64,000 bases of DNA from Streptomyces sp. NBC_00091 (GTDB taxonomy: Bacteria > Actinomycetota > Actinomycetes > Streptomycetales > Streptomycetaceae). The translations under genes and the position numbers were made by a program. The stretch's first letter is position 1. Every line of letters begins with the position of its first letter. The notes beneath the pieces were generated by a model. The model ran no database searches and was not told the origin of the DNA. It saw only the letters and a program-made list of their open reading frames with translations. Shown here piece by piece: positions 1-11,314 of the stretch. The stretch covers positions 791,511-855,510 of the forward strand of contig NZ_JAPEMA010000002.1 of NCBI RefSeq assembly GCF_026343185.1. The letters are read 5' to 3'.

Positions 1-1
1 C

Positions 2-589
2 AGCGGCCTCGCCATGATGAGGAACGGGGCGAACGCCGAGGACGGGCCGCCGCAGCCCACCGCCGCGGCGGCCGTCGCCGTGCGCGCGGACCAGCTGCCG
101 GCGCCGACGCCGCCGGCGGACCTGGAGGTGCTGGAGCACTCGTCGGTGCAGCGCGTCCGGATTCCGACGATCAACGTGGACGCGCCGGTGATGACGGTCG
201 GGCTGGACGCGCAGGGGTGGATCGACGCCCCGCCACCGCAGGAGCGCAACCTGGCGGGCTGGTACCTCAACGGCATCTCGCCGGGCCAGCAGGGTTCGGC
301 GGTGATCGTGGGGCACGTGGACAACGCGCAGGGCCCGGCGGTCTTCTACGGCCTGGGCTCGGTCAAGCCGGGCAGCCGGATCGAGGTGGAGCGCTACGAC
401 GGGCGGATCGCCGTCTTCGAGGTGTACGGAGTGGAGGTGTTCTCCAAGGAGGCCTTCCCCGGAGCCCGGGTGTACGGGGACACCGGGCACGCGGAGCTCC
501 GGGTGATCACCTGTGGCGGCGCCTACTCGAAGGCCAAGGGGTACGACGGCAACGTGGTCGTCTTCGCCCGGATGGTGGCGACCCGCTGA
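2..589 (+). CDS. class F sortase, 5'-truncated by the window edge
   Basis: The reading frame is open from the first bases, and the residues before the first ATG (position 14) read as the end of a hydrophobic stretch (SGLAMM), so the N-terminal membrane anchor probably lies left of the window. A proline/alanine-rich linker of about 45 residues precedes the sortase fold. The catalytic His is in VIVGHVDNAQG and the catalytic Cys in ELRVITCGGAY, in the order and spacing of class F sortases. Members of this family are extracytoplasmic transpeptidases that join or process surface proteins; the substrate here is unknown. The LAxTG protein encoded near 29.5 kb is more likely a class E sortase client, so no direct link is claimed. 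The gene converges on the deacetylase gene across a GC-rich hairpin. Confidence 0.85.
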   Translation, partial: SGLAMMRNGANAEDGPPQPTAAAAVAVRADQLPAPTPPADLEVLEHSSVQRVRIPTINVDAPVMTVGLDAQGWIDAPPPQERNLAGWYLNGISPGQQGSAVIVGHVDNAQGPAVFYGLGSVKPGSRIEVERYDGRIAVFEVYGVEVFSKEAFPGARVYGDTGHAELRVITCGGAYSKAKGYDGNVVVFARMVATR

Positions 590-616
590 CGGAACGTTTC
601 CCTCCAGGGCGCGACG

Positions 617-637
617 GGCCCCGGCGGGCCGGGGGCC
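617..637. terminator. hairpin between convergent genes
   Basis: GGCCCCGG pairs with CCGGGGGCC (one bulged G) in the 82-base gap between the sortase and deacetylase stop codons. A bidirectional terminator is inferred; there is no U-tract, as is common in Streptomyces. Confidence 0.4.
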
Positions 638-671
638 ACCTCCCCGACCCGCCGGAGGGGGTACCGCGCCC

Positions 672-1568
672 TCAGCGGGTCGGCAGCGTCATCCGGTAGC
701 CGCGTCCGAGCAGTTGGGGCAGGTACGCCTCGAGCGCCCGGACGCTCTGCGACCGGTCGCCGCCGGCGTCGTGGTTGAGCACGATCACCCCGGGGGCGGC
801 GCCCCCCAGCACCCGGGAGATGATCGTGGCGGTCCCCGGCTCCTTCCAGTCGAGGGTGTCCACGGTCCAGGCGAGCGGCTCCATCCCCAGGTCGGCGCCG
901 ATCTCGAAGGCGGCCCGGTTCCACGCCCCGTACGGCGCCCGGAACCACTGCGGGGCCTGGCCCACGGCCTGCTGCACGACCTCGCTCGTGCGCCCGATCT
1001 CGGCCTCGAGGGCGGAGCGGCCGAGCGTGGGGATGAGCGGGTGCGTCCAGGTGTGGTTGCCGATGACGTGCCCCTCGGTGGTCATCCGGCGCAGCAGGTC
1101 GCGGTTCTCGGCTGCCATCTCCCCGCAGACGAAGAACATCGCGCGGACCCCGTACCGGGCGAGGGTGTCGAGGATGGCCGGGGTGTAGCGGGGGTCGGGG
1201 CCGTCGTCGAAGGTCAGCACCATGGAACTGCCCTCGGCGGCTTCGGCGGGCAGCTCCAGGATGGGCCGGCTGCGGACGGCGGGCTTGGCGACGGGGGGCC
1301 GGGCGGGTGCCTCGGCGGTCATCGGCCGCAGCCGGTAGGACTTGTCGGGCGGCCCTTCGGGGCGCAGCCCGGGGGCTCCGGCGGCGCCCGCCGGCCCGGG
1401 CGCCGGTCCGGGAGCGGCGCCGGGGGCGCCGGCGGGGGCGCCGGCGGTGGATCCGCCCTGGGGGCCGCCCTCGCCGGCGGTGACCAGGCCGGAGGCGGCG
1501 GCGATTCCGAGGAAGACGGCGGTACGCAGGAGCATGCGTCGCCCTACTGTCGGCTCGTCATTTTTCAT
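672..1568 (-). CDS. secreted polysaccharide deacetylase (NodB / CE4 fold)
   Basis: The 298-residue protein starts with an export signal (RRMLLRTAVFLGIAAASG, Tat-like twin Arg), followed by a Gly/Ala/Pro linker to about residue 105. The NodB domain then shows the metal-binding Asp pair in LTFDDGPDPRYTP, the two His ligands in GNHTWTHPLI, RAPYG and a C-terminal VIVLNHDAGG. CE4 enzymes remove N- or O-acetyl groups from chitin oligomers, peptidoglycan or xylan; the sequence does not settle the substrate. The ATG at 1568 keeps the twin arginines but has no clear Shine-Dalgarno; an ATG eleven codons downstream is the alternative. It is far from the xylan cluster, so a cell-wall role is the simpler reading. 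Confidence 0.85.
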   Translation of the reverse strand: MKNDEPTVGRRMLLRTAVFLGIAAASGLVTAGEGGPQGGSTAGAPAGAPGAAPGPAPGPAGAAGAPGLRPEGPPDKSYRLRPMTAEAPARPPVAKPAVRSRPILELPAEAAEGSSMVLTFDDGPDPRYTPAILDTLARYGVRAMFFVCGEMAAENRDLLRRMTTEGHVIGNHTWTHPLIPTLGRSALEAEIGRTSEVVQQAVGQAPQWFRAPYGAWNRAAFEIGADLGMEPLAWTVDTLDWKEPGTATIISRVLGGAAPGVIVLNHDAGGDRSQSVRALEAYLPQLLGRGYRMTLPTR

Positions 1569-1659
1569 TATTACTACGTATCAACGACATCGCCGCAGAT
1601 GTCGAGAGGCGCGGACGCGCCCCGCCCCCGTCACCCCCTCGGACCAGCCACCCCGCTGA

Positions 1660-4962
<3,303 letters not shown>

Positions 4963-5046
4963 GTTTGGCACTGTAGGGAGGGCCGCGCCGGTCCGCGCGC
5001 CGGAGCCGAGAATTCGAGGTGCCCGTGGACGGGCCCCCACGAGTGG

Positions 5047-6258
5047 CTACCGGGCCCGCTTCAGGCCGTCCTTGGCGGCGCCGCGGCTGAGGACGGCCTC
5101 CGTGATGGCCTCGTCGGCGCTCTCGTACGCCTCGTGGCCCGGGTCCTCGGCGAGGGCGGCGGGCAGGTTGACGACCCTGCCCGTGGACAGGTCCATCATC
5201 TGCGGGACGAACTCGGCGTTGGTCACCTGCCAGCGCTGTCCGGGCGCGGCGGGCGGGGCGAAGGTGAAACGGCCGATGGAGCCGTAGTTGCCCCGCATGT
5301 CGCGCGCGCCGGTGTGGTTGAACATCTCCCCCGCGACCTGGTCGCCCATGCCGTAGACGATCCAGCTCCCGTTGACCTTCTCGTAGGCCTGCGGGATGTG
5401 CGCGTGCGTGCCCAGGATCATGTCGATGTCCGGGCGTCCGCCGCTCTGCGAGGCGGTCAGCGCCCTGCCCAGCGAGAGCTGGGTCTCGTCCGGTTCGGTC
5501 TGCCATTCGGTGCCCCAGTGGATGCTGACCAGCACCACGTCCGCACCGGCCTTCCGGGCCGTGCGCGCATCCGCGACGATCTTGTCCTGCCGCATCAGGT
5601 TGACCGCCCACGGCTGCCCGTCGGGCATGGGGTAGCCGTTGGTGTCGTAGGTGTAGGCGAGGTGCGCGACCTTGGCGGAGCCCGCCGGGTAGAGGGTGGT
5701 GCGGGCCGCCTCGGCCGCCGTGCGCGCGGAGCCCGCGTGGCCGAGGCCGACCTTGTCGAACCGGTCGAGGGTGCGCTTCAGCCCCTCGGCCCCGTCGTCC
5801 AGCGTGTGGTTGGAGGCCGTGGAGCAGCCGTCGTACCCGGCGTCCTTGAGCGCGTCGGCGACGGTGGGCGGGGAGACGAAGGCGGGGTAGCCGCTGAAGG
5901 GCCCGTCGTCCTCTCCGTAGATGGTCTCCATGTGGCACAGGGCCAGGTCGGCCGCCGAGACCACCGGTTTGACGCCGGAGAACATGGGCCGGAAGTCGTG
6001 CCCCTCGCCGTCCGCGTCCGCCGCGGCCCGCTGGATGACCGAGGTGTGCGGCAGTACGTCGCCGCTCGCGACCAGGGTGAAGCCCTTCGGGGCGGGGGCC
6101 GTGGCGCCTCCCGGTCCGGCCGTGCCGGCGGGCGCCCCGGCGGCGCTGGAGCCGAGGCGGGCCGGCGCGGGGCCTCCGGCGGCGGAACAGCCGGCGGCCG
6201 CCGCCGGCAGCAGGAGGGCCGACAGCAGGGCGAGGGCCTGCCGGATGCGGTTGGTCAT
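5047..6258 (-). CDS. CapA-family lipoprotein (PGA_cap metallophosphatase-like)
   Basis: The 403-residue protein begins with a lipoprotein signal whose lipobox ends in PAAAAGC (Cys about 24), then a short Ala/Pro-rich linker. The CapA domain follows: LVASGDVLPHTSVI, a metal-site region ASNHTLDDG, SIHWGTEWQ and ILGTHAHIPQ. These are the Asp/His/Asn positions of the calcineurin-like PGA_cap fold. Family members act outside the membrane in polyglutamate or capsule export, but many actinobacterial copies have no known substrate, and no capB/capC genes are nearby. It lies just upstream of lysX on the same strand with an 84-base gap, so the two may not share a transcript. Confidence 0.85.
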   Translation of the reverse strand: MTNRIRQALALLSALLLPAAAAGCSAAGGPAPARLGSSAAGAPAGTAGPGGATAPAPKGFTLVASGDVLPHTSVIQRAAADADGEGHDFRPMFSGVKPVVSAADLALCHMETIYGEDDGPFSGYPAFVSPPTVADALKDAGYDGCSTASNHTLDDGAEGLKRTLDRFDKVGLGHAGSARTAAEAARTTLYPAGSAKVAHLAYTYDTNGYPMPDGQPWAVNLMRQDKIVADARTARKAGADVVLVSIHWGTEWQTEPDETQLSLGRALTASQSGGRPDIDMILGTHAHIPQAYEKVNGSWIVYGMGDQVAGEMFNHTGARDMRGNYGSIGRFTFAPPAAPGQRWQVTNAEFVPQMMDLSTGRVVNLPAALAEDPGHEAYESADEAITEAVLSRGAAKDGLKRAR

Positions 6259-6553
6259 CTGTCCCAGCTCCCATTTGTAGGACTGTCAGATCAACCGAAA
6301 TCCATAGGAGAAGGGGCCGCAAGTCAAGCACCGGCGCAGTCCGCCCGCCCCGCCCCACTCCGACGGCCCATGGCCGTTCGCCGCGCCGTTCGACCGTTCG
6401 TCGCCCGGCGCGGCCGCCCACCGGACGACCCGGGTGCTTGGGCGCAACGGCCCCGCCGGACAGTTCCCGGGCGGCTCCGTGCAGGTGAGGGTGAGGGTGT
6501 CGCCGACCCAGCCCCGGCATCCCCGCGGAAAGCGAAACCGGAAGGAGCCACTC

Positions 6554-7087
6554 GTGTCGCCCTCCCCCACCCTCCAGCGCACGGAACCCGAGGCGCTCGC
6601 CGAACTCCAGCGCGACCACGGGCGGGCCCTGTTCGGTTTCCTGCTCGGCCTCACCGCAGGGGACGCCCAACGCGCCGAGGACCTCGTCCAGGAGACCCTC
6701 GTACGGGTCTGGCAGCATCCGGAGGTGCTGGCGAGCGGGCACGAATCGATGCGGCCCTGGCTGTTCACGGTGGCGCGGCGGCTCGCGATCGACGCCCGCC
6801 GGGCCCGGCTCTCACGGCCGCAGGAGGTCGACTCCGACGGCCTGGAGCAGGCACCCGCCCCCGAGGACGCGGTGGCCGGCTCGGTCACCGCGATCGACGT
6901 CCGGCGGGCGGTGGGCAGCCTGGGGCCCGAGCACCGGGCCGTGCTGATGCAGGTCTACTTCCAGGACCGCTCGGTGGCCGAGGCGGCGGCGGAGCTCGGC
7001 ATCCCCGCCGGAACGGTCAAGTCCCGTACGTACTACGCCCTGCGCGCCCTGCGCAAGGGGCTCCAGGGGTACGGGCTCGGCGCCTGA
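6554..7087 (+). CDS. ECF-type RNA polymerase sigma factor
   Basis: The GTG at 6554 follows GGAAGGAG at a six-base distance, which decides this start over in-frame codons upstream. The 177-residue protein has region 2 (RDHGRALFGFLLGL, then EDLVQETLVRVWQHP) and region 4.2 (LGIPAGTVKSRTYYALRALR), with no region 1 or 3, which defines an ECF sigma. It resembles the group whose anti-sigma is a zinc-binding membrane protein encoded immediately downstream, but no such gene follows here: the next plus-strand gene is an unrelated hypothetical 206 bases away. Its signal is therefore unknown. Confidence 0.9.
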   Translation: MSPSPTLQRTEPEALAELQRDHGRALFGFLLGLTAGDAQRAEDLVQETLVRVWQHPEVLASGHESMRPWLFTVARRLAIDARRARLSRPQEVDSDGLEQAPAPEDAVAGSVTAIDVRRAVGSLGPEHRAVLMQVYFQDRSVAEAAAELGIPAGTVKSRTYYALRALRKGLQGYGLGA

Positions 7088-7293
7088 ACCGGGGTCCGCG
7101 AGCTCGGGGCACGCTGTGGGGCCGGTGGAGAAACACTCAAGGAACGCCCTCCATGCGCACGATCCGGACACGGAGCACACCGATATCGGCATCAGTCCGT
7201 TCAAGTTGAGTAAACATCCCCCGTTCCGCGAGCCGCCGGGTGAAGGCTCGGGGATGACGGCGGCAGGCTCGACGCGCGGGAGAGGGTGGAACG

Positions 7294-7809
7294 GTGCAGC
7301 CCGAGAGTACGAACGGCACCAGTGACGGCGGACTGGCGGTGCCCATGGCGTGGCTCTACGCGGAGTACATCGCGGACGAGCTGCTGCGCACGGGCCGGCT
7401 GATCCCGGTGAGCACGCTGGAGTTCCGTGCCGGGCGCGACACGCTCGCGCTGACGATCTACCTCTCGGACGCGGCCGGCGAACTGTCCGGGATCCGGGTG
7501 GTCTCGCAGCTCGACGAATGGCTCTCGCTGACGGCGTACGGGCACCCCTGGCGCGACTGGGTCCACACCCGGTTCCTCGCGCTGGGCGAGGAGGCCCGCG
7601 AGCGCGGCCGCGGCGAGGATCCGGACCTCGAGCTGGCCCGGGCGGCCTGGCGCTGGCTGGACCACACGGAGCTGTTCGCCACCAACCTCGACCCCGGCCG
7701 GCACGGCCACGCCGACACCCCGCCGGGCCTGGACGAGAACGCCCGCGTGTGGACCCCGGCCTGGCAGCTCGGGCTGCCGCTGGGACACCTGGCGATGCAC
7801 CTCTTCTAG
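7294..7809 (+). CDS. conserved hypothetical protein
   Basis: A 171-residue soluble protein with normal codon use, started by GTG behind a purine-rich GAGAGGGTGG. I recognise no domain. It is Trp- and acid-rich in the middle (LDEWLSLTAYGHPWRDW) and has no signal peptide or membrane segment. It is the next plus-strand gene after the ECF sigma factor, separated by 206 bases, so co-transcription is possible but not shown. Confidence 0.7.
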   Translation: MQPESTNGTSDGGLAVPMAWLYAEYIADELLRTGRLIPVSTLEFRAGRDTLALTIYLSDAAGELSGIRVVSQLDEWLSLTAYGHPWRDWVHTRFLALGEEARERGRGEDPDLELARAAWRWLDHTELFATNLDPGRHGHADTPPGLDENARVWTPAWQLGLPLGHLAMHLF

Positions 7810-7865
7810 GGCAGCGGCCTTCCTACTCCGGGCTCCGGGCTCCGGTCTCCGGTCTCCGCTCCGCG

Positions 7866-8246
7866 CTAGGCCGTCTCGGCCGGGTCCGTCACCAGGCCCG
7901 TGAAGTCGGCCTCGTTGCGCTCGGCCCGGGCCACGTACCAGCGGGCGATCAGCCACATCACCGGGTACGCCACCAGCCCGAGCGCGACCCAGACCAGCGG
8001 GCCCGCGGCCGCGCGGGGCACCAGGAAGCCCAGCGGCAGCAGCCCGAGCACGAGGGCGAGCACCGCCAGCGCGCCCAGCCCGGCACGCAGCTGGCTGCGC
8101 ATCAGGGCCCGTACGTAGGTGGCGCCGAGGCTGGTCTGCTCGGAGATCTCCGAGCGGGCGGGGGTGTGCGCGGGAGGCCGGCGGCGGGTGCCGCGCGGGA
8201 CTCCGGTGACGATCTCCCGCCGGGGCGGCGGCTGCTGCTCGGCCAT
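7866..8246 (-). CDS. small two-helix membrane protein
   Basis: The 126-residue product has a basic, proline-rich N-terminus, then two hydrophobic segments (about residues 55-75 and 82-102) joined by a short loop, and a charged tail. The layout resembles the small DUF485-like partners encoded beside sodium/solute symporters in actinobacteria, but no symporter gene is adjacent, so only the membrane topology is asserted. It lies 27 bases downstream of the DNA glycosylase gene on the same strand and could be its last operon member. Confidence 0.65.
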   Translation of the reverse strand: MAEQQPPPRREIVTGVPRGTRRRPPAHTPARSEISEQTSLGATYVRALMRSQLRAGLGALAVLALVLGLLPLGFLVPRAAAGPLVWVALGLVAYPVMWLIARWYVARAERNEADFTGLVTDPAETA

Positions 8247-8273
8247 GGTGCCGGAGTCTACGCAGCGCCCCGG

Positions 8274-9134
8274 CTACTTGAGGAGGCGGGAGAGCCTGCG
8301 GTCCGCGAGCGGTTTGCCCCCGGTCTGGCAGGTGGGGCAGTACTGGAGCGAGGAGTCCGCGAAGGACACCGAGCGGACGGTGTCCCCGCACACCGGGCAC
8401 GGCTCACCCGCCCGGCCGTGGACCCGCAGCCCGCTCTTCTTCTCGGCCTTCAGCTCCCCGGCGGCGAGCCCGTGGGCCCGTTCGACGGCGGCGCGCAGGG
8501 TGTCCCGTACGGCCTGGTGCAGGTGGGTGACCTGCTCCTCGTCGAAGGAGGCCGCCAGTTTGAAGGGCGAGACCTTCCCCGCGTGCAGGATCTCGTCGCT
8601 GTACGCGTTCCCGATGCCGGCGATCACGCTCTGGTCGCGGAGCACCCCCTTGATCTGCCGCCGCTCGCCGGCCAGCAGCGCGGCGAAGGCCTCCCGGTCG
8701 AAGCCCTCGGCCAGCGGGTCGGGGCCGAGCCGGGCGATGCCCGGCACCTCCTGGGGGTCGCGCACGACGTACACGGCCAGGCGCTTCTGCGTGCCCGCCT
8801 CGGTGAGGTCGAAGCCGCCGCCGCCCGCCAGTACGAGGCGCAGCGCGAGCGGCCCCTTGCCGGGCCGGGGCGGCTGCGCGGGCAGGGTCTCCCGCCAGCG
8901 CAGCCAGCCGGCCCGGGCCAGGTGCGTGACGAGGTGGAGCTCGCCGATCCGCAGGGCCAGGAACTTCCCGTACCGGGCCACGGGGCCGGCCGGCCGCCCT
9001 TCGAGGGCGGTGAGGGGCGGGTCGTAGGTCTTGAGCACGCTGACCGCGAGCGGGAGGACGCCTTCGACCACCCGCCCGGCGAGGTGCTCGTCGAGGAACT
9101 CCCTCAGGGCCTCGACCTCCGGCAGCTCGGGCAC
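8274..9134 (-). CDS. Fpg/Nei-family DNA glycosylase
   Basis: The 286-residue protein begins MPELPEVEALREFL, exposing the catalytic N-terminal Pro and the following Glu of the Fpg/Nei fold once Met is removed. A helix-two-turn-helix region (GIGNAYSDEILHAG) and a C-terminal four-Cys zinc finger (PCPVCGDTV and YCPTCQTGG) complete the family. These enzymes excise oxidised bases and cut the strand by beta/delta elimination. The hydrophobic-poor central domain and Streptomyces context do not let me separate Fpg from Nei, so no gene symbol is assigned. Confidence 0.9.
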   Translation of the reverse strand: MPELPEVEALREFLDEHLAGRVVEGVLPLAVSVLKTYDPPLTALEGRPAGPVARYGKFLALRIGELHLVTHLARAGWLRWRETLPAQPPRPGKGPLALRLVLAGGGGFDLTEAGTQKRLAVYVVRDPQEVPGIARLGPDPLAEGFDREAFAALLAGERRQIKGVLRDQSVIAGIGNAYSDEILHAGKVSPFKLAASFDEEQVTHLHQAVRDTLRAAVERAHGLAAGELKAEKKSGLRVHGRAGEPCPVCGDTVRSVSFADSSLQYCPTCQTGGKPLADRRLSRLLK

Positions 9135-9243
9135 CCTCCCAGCCTCCCGCCCCCTCGCGCCGAACGCGACCCGGCCGCGACCGGACGCGACGACCCGGAC
9201 CCGGTCCGGACGCGATCCGGCCGCGATCCGGCCGCCGGGGACG

Positions 9244-11289
9244 CTAATCCATCACGAACTCGCACCACACGCACTTGCCGCCGCCCCGGGGCTCCACCCC
9301 CCAGACGTCCGCCAGCCGGTCCACCAGCATCAGGCCCCGCCCCGAGACCCCCGCCTCCCCCGCCTCGCGGCGGCGCGGGAGGGCGCTGGAGCGGTCCTCC
9401 ACCTCCACCCGCAGCCGCCGCTGCGGGCCGGCCAGGACGCGCAGGGTCACGATCGCCGGGCCGTCCGTGTGCATCAGGGCGTTCACGATCAGCTCGTCCG
9501 CGACCAGTTCGATCTCGTCGGCCCGGCCGCGCGCGCCCCACGACCGCACCGCCGCGCCGGTCATGTGCCGGGCGGCGACGAGCGCCTCGGGGTCCCCGGG
9601 GGCCACGTGCTGCTGGAGCCGGCCGCCGCCCGGCCGGGTGTCCTCGTCCTGGCGGCGCAGCAGGAGCAGGGCCATGTCGTCGTCGCCGCCCCGGTCGTCG
9701 ACCACCTCGCACAGCCGGTCGGCGAGCGGCTGGAGGCCGGCCGGGCCGCCGCGGACCAGGGCGGTCAGCAGGCGGATGCCGTCGTCCAGGTCCGCGCCGG
9801 GCTGTTCCACCAGCCCGTCGGTGCACAGCAGAAGCGTTTCCCCAGGGTCCAGCTCCACGGTCGTCACCGGGTACTCCAGGCTGCCGAACTCCGCCGACAG
9901 GCCCAGCGGCATCCCGCCCTCCACCGGAAGCCTGCGGCAGTCCCCGTCGCGGGTCCGCAGGAGCGGGTCGAGGTGGCCGGCGCGCACCAGCTGGAGCACC
10001 CCCGTGGAGAGGTCGGCCTCCACGTAGGTGCAGGTCGCGAAGCGGTCGGTGTCCAGTTCGTGCAGGAACACCGAGGCCCGGGCCATCACGGTGCCCGGTG
10101 AGTGCCCCTCGGCGGCGTACGCGCGCAGCACGATGCGCAGCTGGCCCATCACGGCCGCCGCGTGCGTGTCGTGGCCCTGGACGTCGCCGATGACGGCGCC
10201 GACGCGGCCGCCGGGCAGCGGGATGACGTCGTACCAGTCCCCGCCGATGTCCTGGCCCATCCGGGCGGACCGGTAGCGCACGGCGATCTGGGCGCCGGGG
10301 ACGGCCGGGATCCGGCGGGGCAGCATGGCCTGCTGGAGGCCCTCGGCGAGGTCGTGCTCCTGCTCCAGCAGCATCGCCCGCTGGAGGCTCTGCGCGATGC
10401 TGCTGCCCAGGGCCACCAGCAGGTTCCGCTCGTCCTGGGTGAAGCCGTCCTTGTCCTGGTAGAGCAGGCCGATCGCGCCGATCGGGCGGGCCTGCGCGAT
10501 CAGCGGCAGATAGGCGGCGGCCGATATCCGCATGTACGAGATCTTCGCCCAGAGCTCCGGGTACCCCTCGGCGAACTCCTCGGCGGAGTCGAGGAACCGG
10601 GGCTGGAGCGAGCGGACGACCTCGCTCATCGGGTACTGCTCGTCGACGCGCGTGTAGCGGGTGCCGGGGACGAAGCTGTCGGCGGGGCCTTCGGCCACCA
10701 GGTGGATCCGGCCGGCCTCGACCAGGCCCATCACCATGCCCATCGAGCCGAGGCGCTCCAGTCCGTGGGCGTCGCCGATGACGTCGATGACGTCGCGGAC
10801 GGTCCGGGCGTGGGCGAGGGCGGCGGTGGTGCTCTCGACCACGGAGGTCTGGCGGCGGCGCTCTTCATCGAGCCCGAGGCGTTCGGCGGAGTGGCTCAGT
10901 TCCTCGGTCGCGTCGCGGACGATGCCGATGATCCGGTACGGGCGCCCGTCCGGGCCGCGCATGACGCGGCCCTGGGTGTGGGTCCAGCGCAGCCGCCCGT
11001 CGTGGCAGCGGATCCGGAAGTAGGCGCCGTAGCTGTCGACTCCGCTCTTGAGGGCGCTGGAGACGAGGGCGTCCAGCCGGACGGACTCGGCGGGCGGGAC
11101 GCGCGGGGAGAGCGATCCCGGCCGGCCGTCGTACTCGTCCGGGGTCGTGTCGAAGACCTCGAGGGCCGCTGCGTCCATGTGCATGAGCCCGGTGACCAGG
11201 TCCCAGTCGAAACTGCCCATCCGGTTCAGTGACAGGGACCGGTCCGCGTGTGCGGGCCAGTCCTCCGGCAGCGATACGGTGCTCGGCAC
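9244..11289 (-). CDS. PAS-GAF-SpoIIE phosphatase with C-terminal HATPase
   Basis: The 681-residue protein has a PAS/PAC domain (about 15-125, FRIRCHDGRLRWTHTQGRV), a GAF domain (about 140-300), a PP2C/SpoIIE phosphatase (about 320-550, with GDWYDVIPL, IGDVQGHD and LLLCTDGLVE) and an HATPase_c anti-sigma-type kinase domain (about 560-681, VADELIVNALMHT). Proteins of this build reset anti-sigma-factor antagonists in partner-switching networks, so it probably senses a ligand or redox state and tunes an alternative sigma factor; no partner is encoded nearby. The GTG at 11289 is preceded by GGTGGA; longer in-frame reading into the next gene's 3' flank has no coding character. Confidence 0.88.
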   Translation of the reverse strand: MPSTVSLPEDWPAHADRSLSLNRMGSFDWDLVTGLMHMDAAALEVFDTTPDEYDGRPGSLSPRVPPAESVRLDALVSSALKSGVDSYGAYFRIRCHDGRLRWTHTQGRVMRGPDGRPYRIIGIVRDATEELSHSAERLGLDEERRRQTSVVESTTAALAHARTVRDVIDVIGDAHGLERLGSMGMVMGLVEAGRIHLVAEGPADSFVPGTRYTRVDEQYPMSEVVRSLQPRFLDSAEEFAEGYPELWAKISYMRISAAAYLPLIAQARPIGAIGLLYQDKDGFTQDERNLLVALGSSIAQSLQRAMLLEQEHDLAEGLQQAMLPRRIPAVPGAQIAVRYRSARMGQDIGGDWYDVIPLPGGRVGAVIGDVQGHDTHAAAVMGQLRIVLRAYAAEGHSPGTVMARASVFLHELDTDRFATCTYVEADLSTGVLQLVRAGHLDPLLRTRDGDCRRLPVEGGMPLGLSAEFGSLEYPVTTVELDPGETLLLCTDGLVEQPGADLDDGIRLLTALVRGGPAGLQPLADRLCEVVDDRGGDDDMALLLLRRQDEDTRPGGGRLQQHVAPGDPEALVAARHMTGAAVRSWGARGRADEIELVADELIVNALMHTDGPAIVTLRVLAGPQRRLRVEVEDRSSALPRRREAGEAGVSGRGLMLVDRLADVWGVEPRGGGKCVWCEFVMD

Positions 11290-11314
11290 CGGTCCACCAT
11301 GACACAGCGGCGGG

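Noticed and set aside
7154..7210. Eighteen-codon leader peptide after the sigma factor gene
   Set aside because: An ATG with a moderate ribosome site exists, but the peptide has no regulatory codon run and no downstream attenuator structure.
9135..9243. GATCCGGCC-type short repeats between the glycosylase and phosphatase genes
   Set aside because: Copies are imperfect and short, consistent with GC-rich spacer DNA; no stable element is defined.
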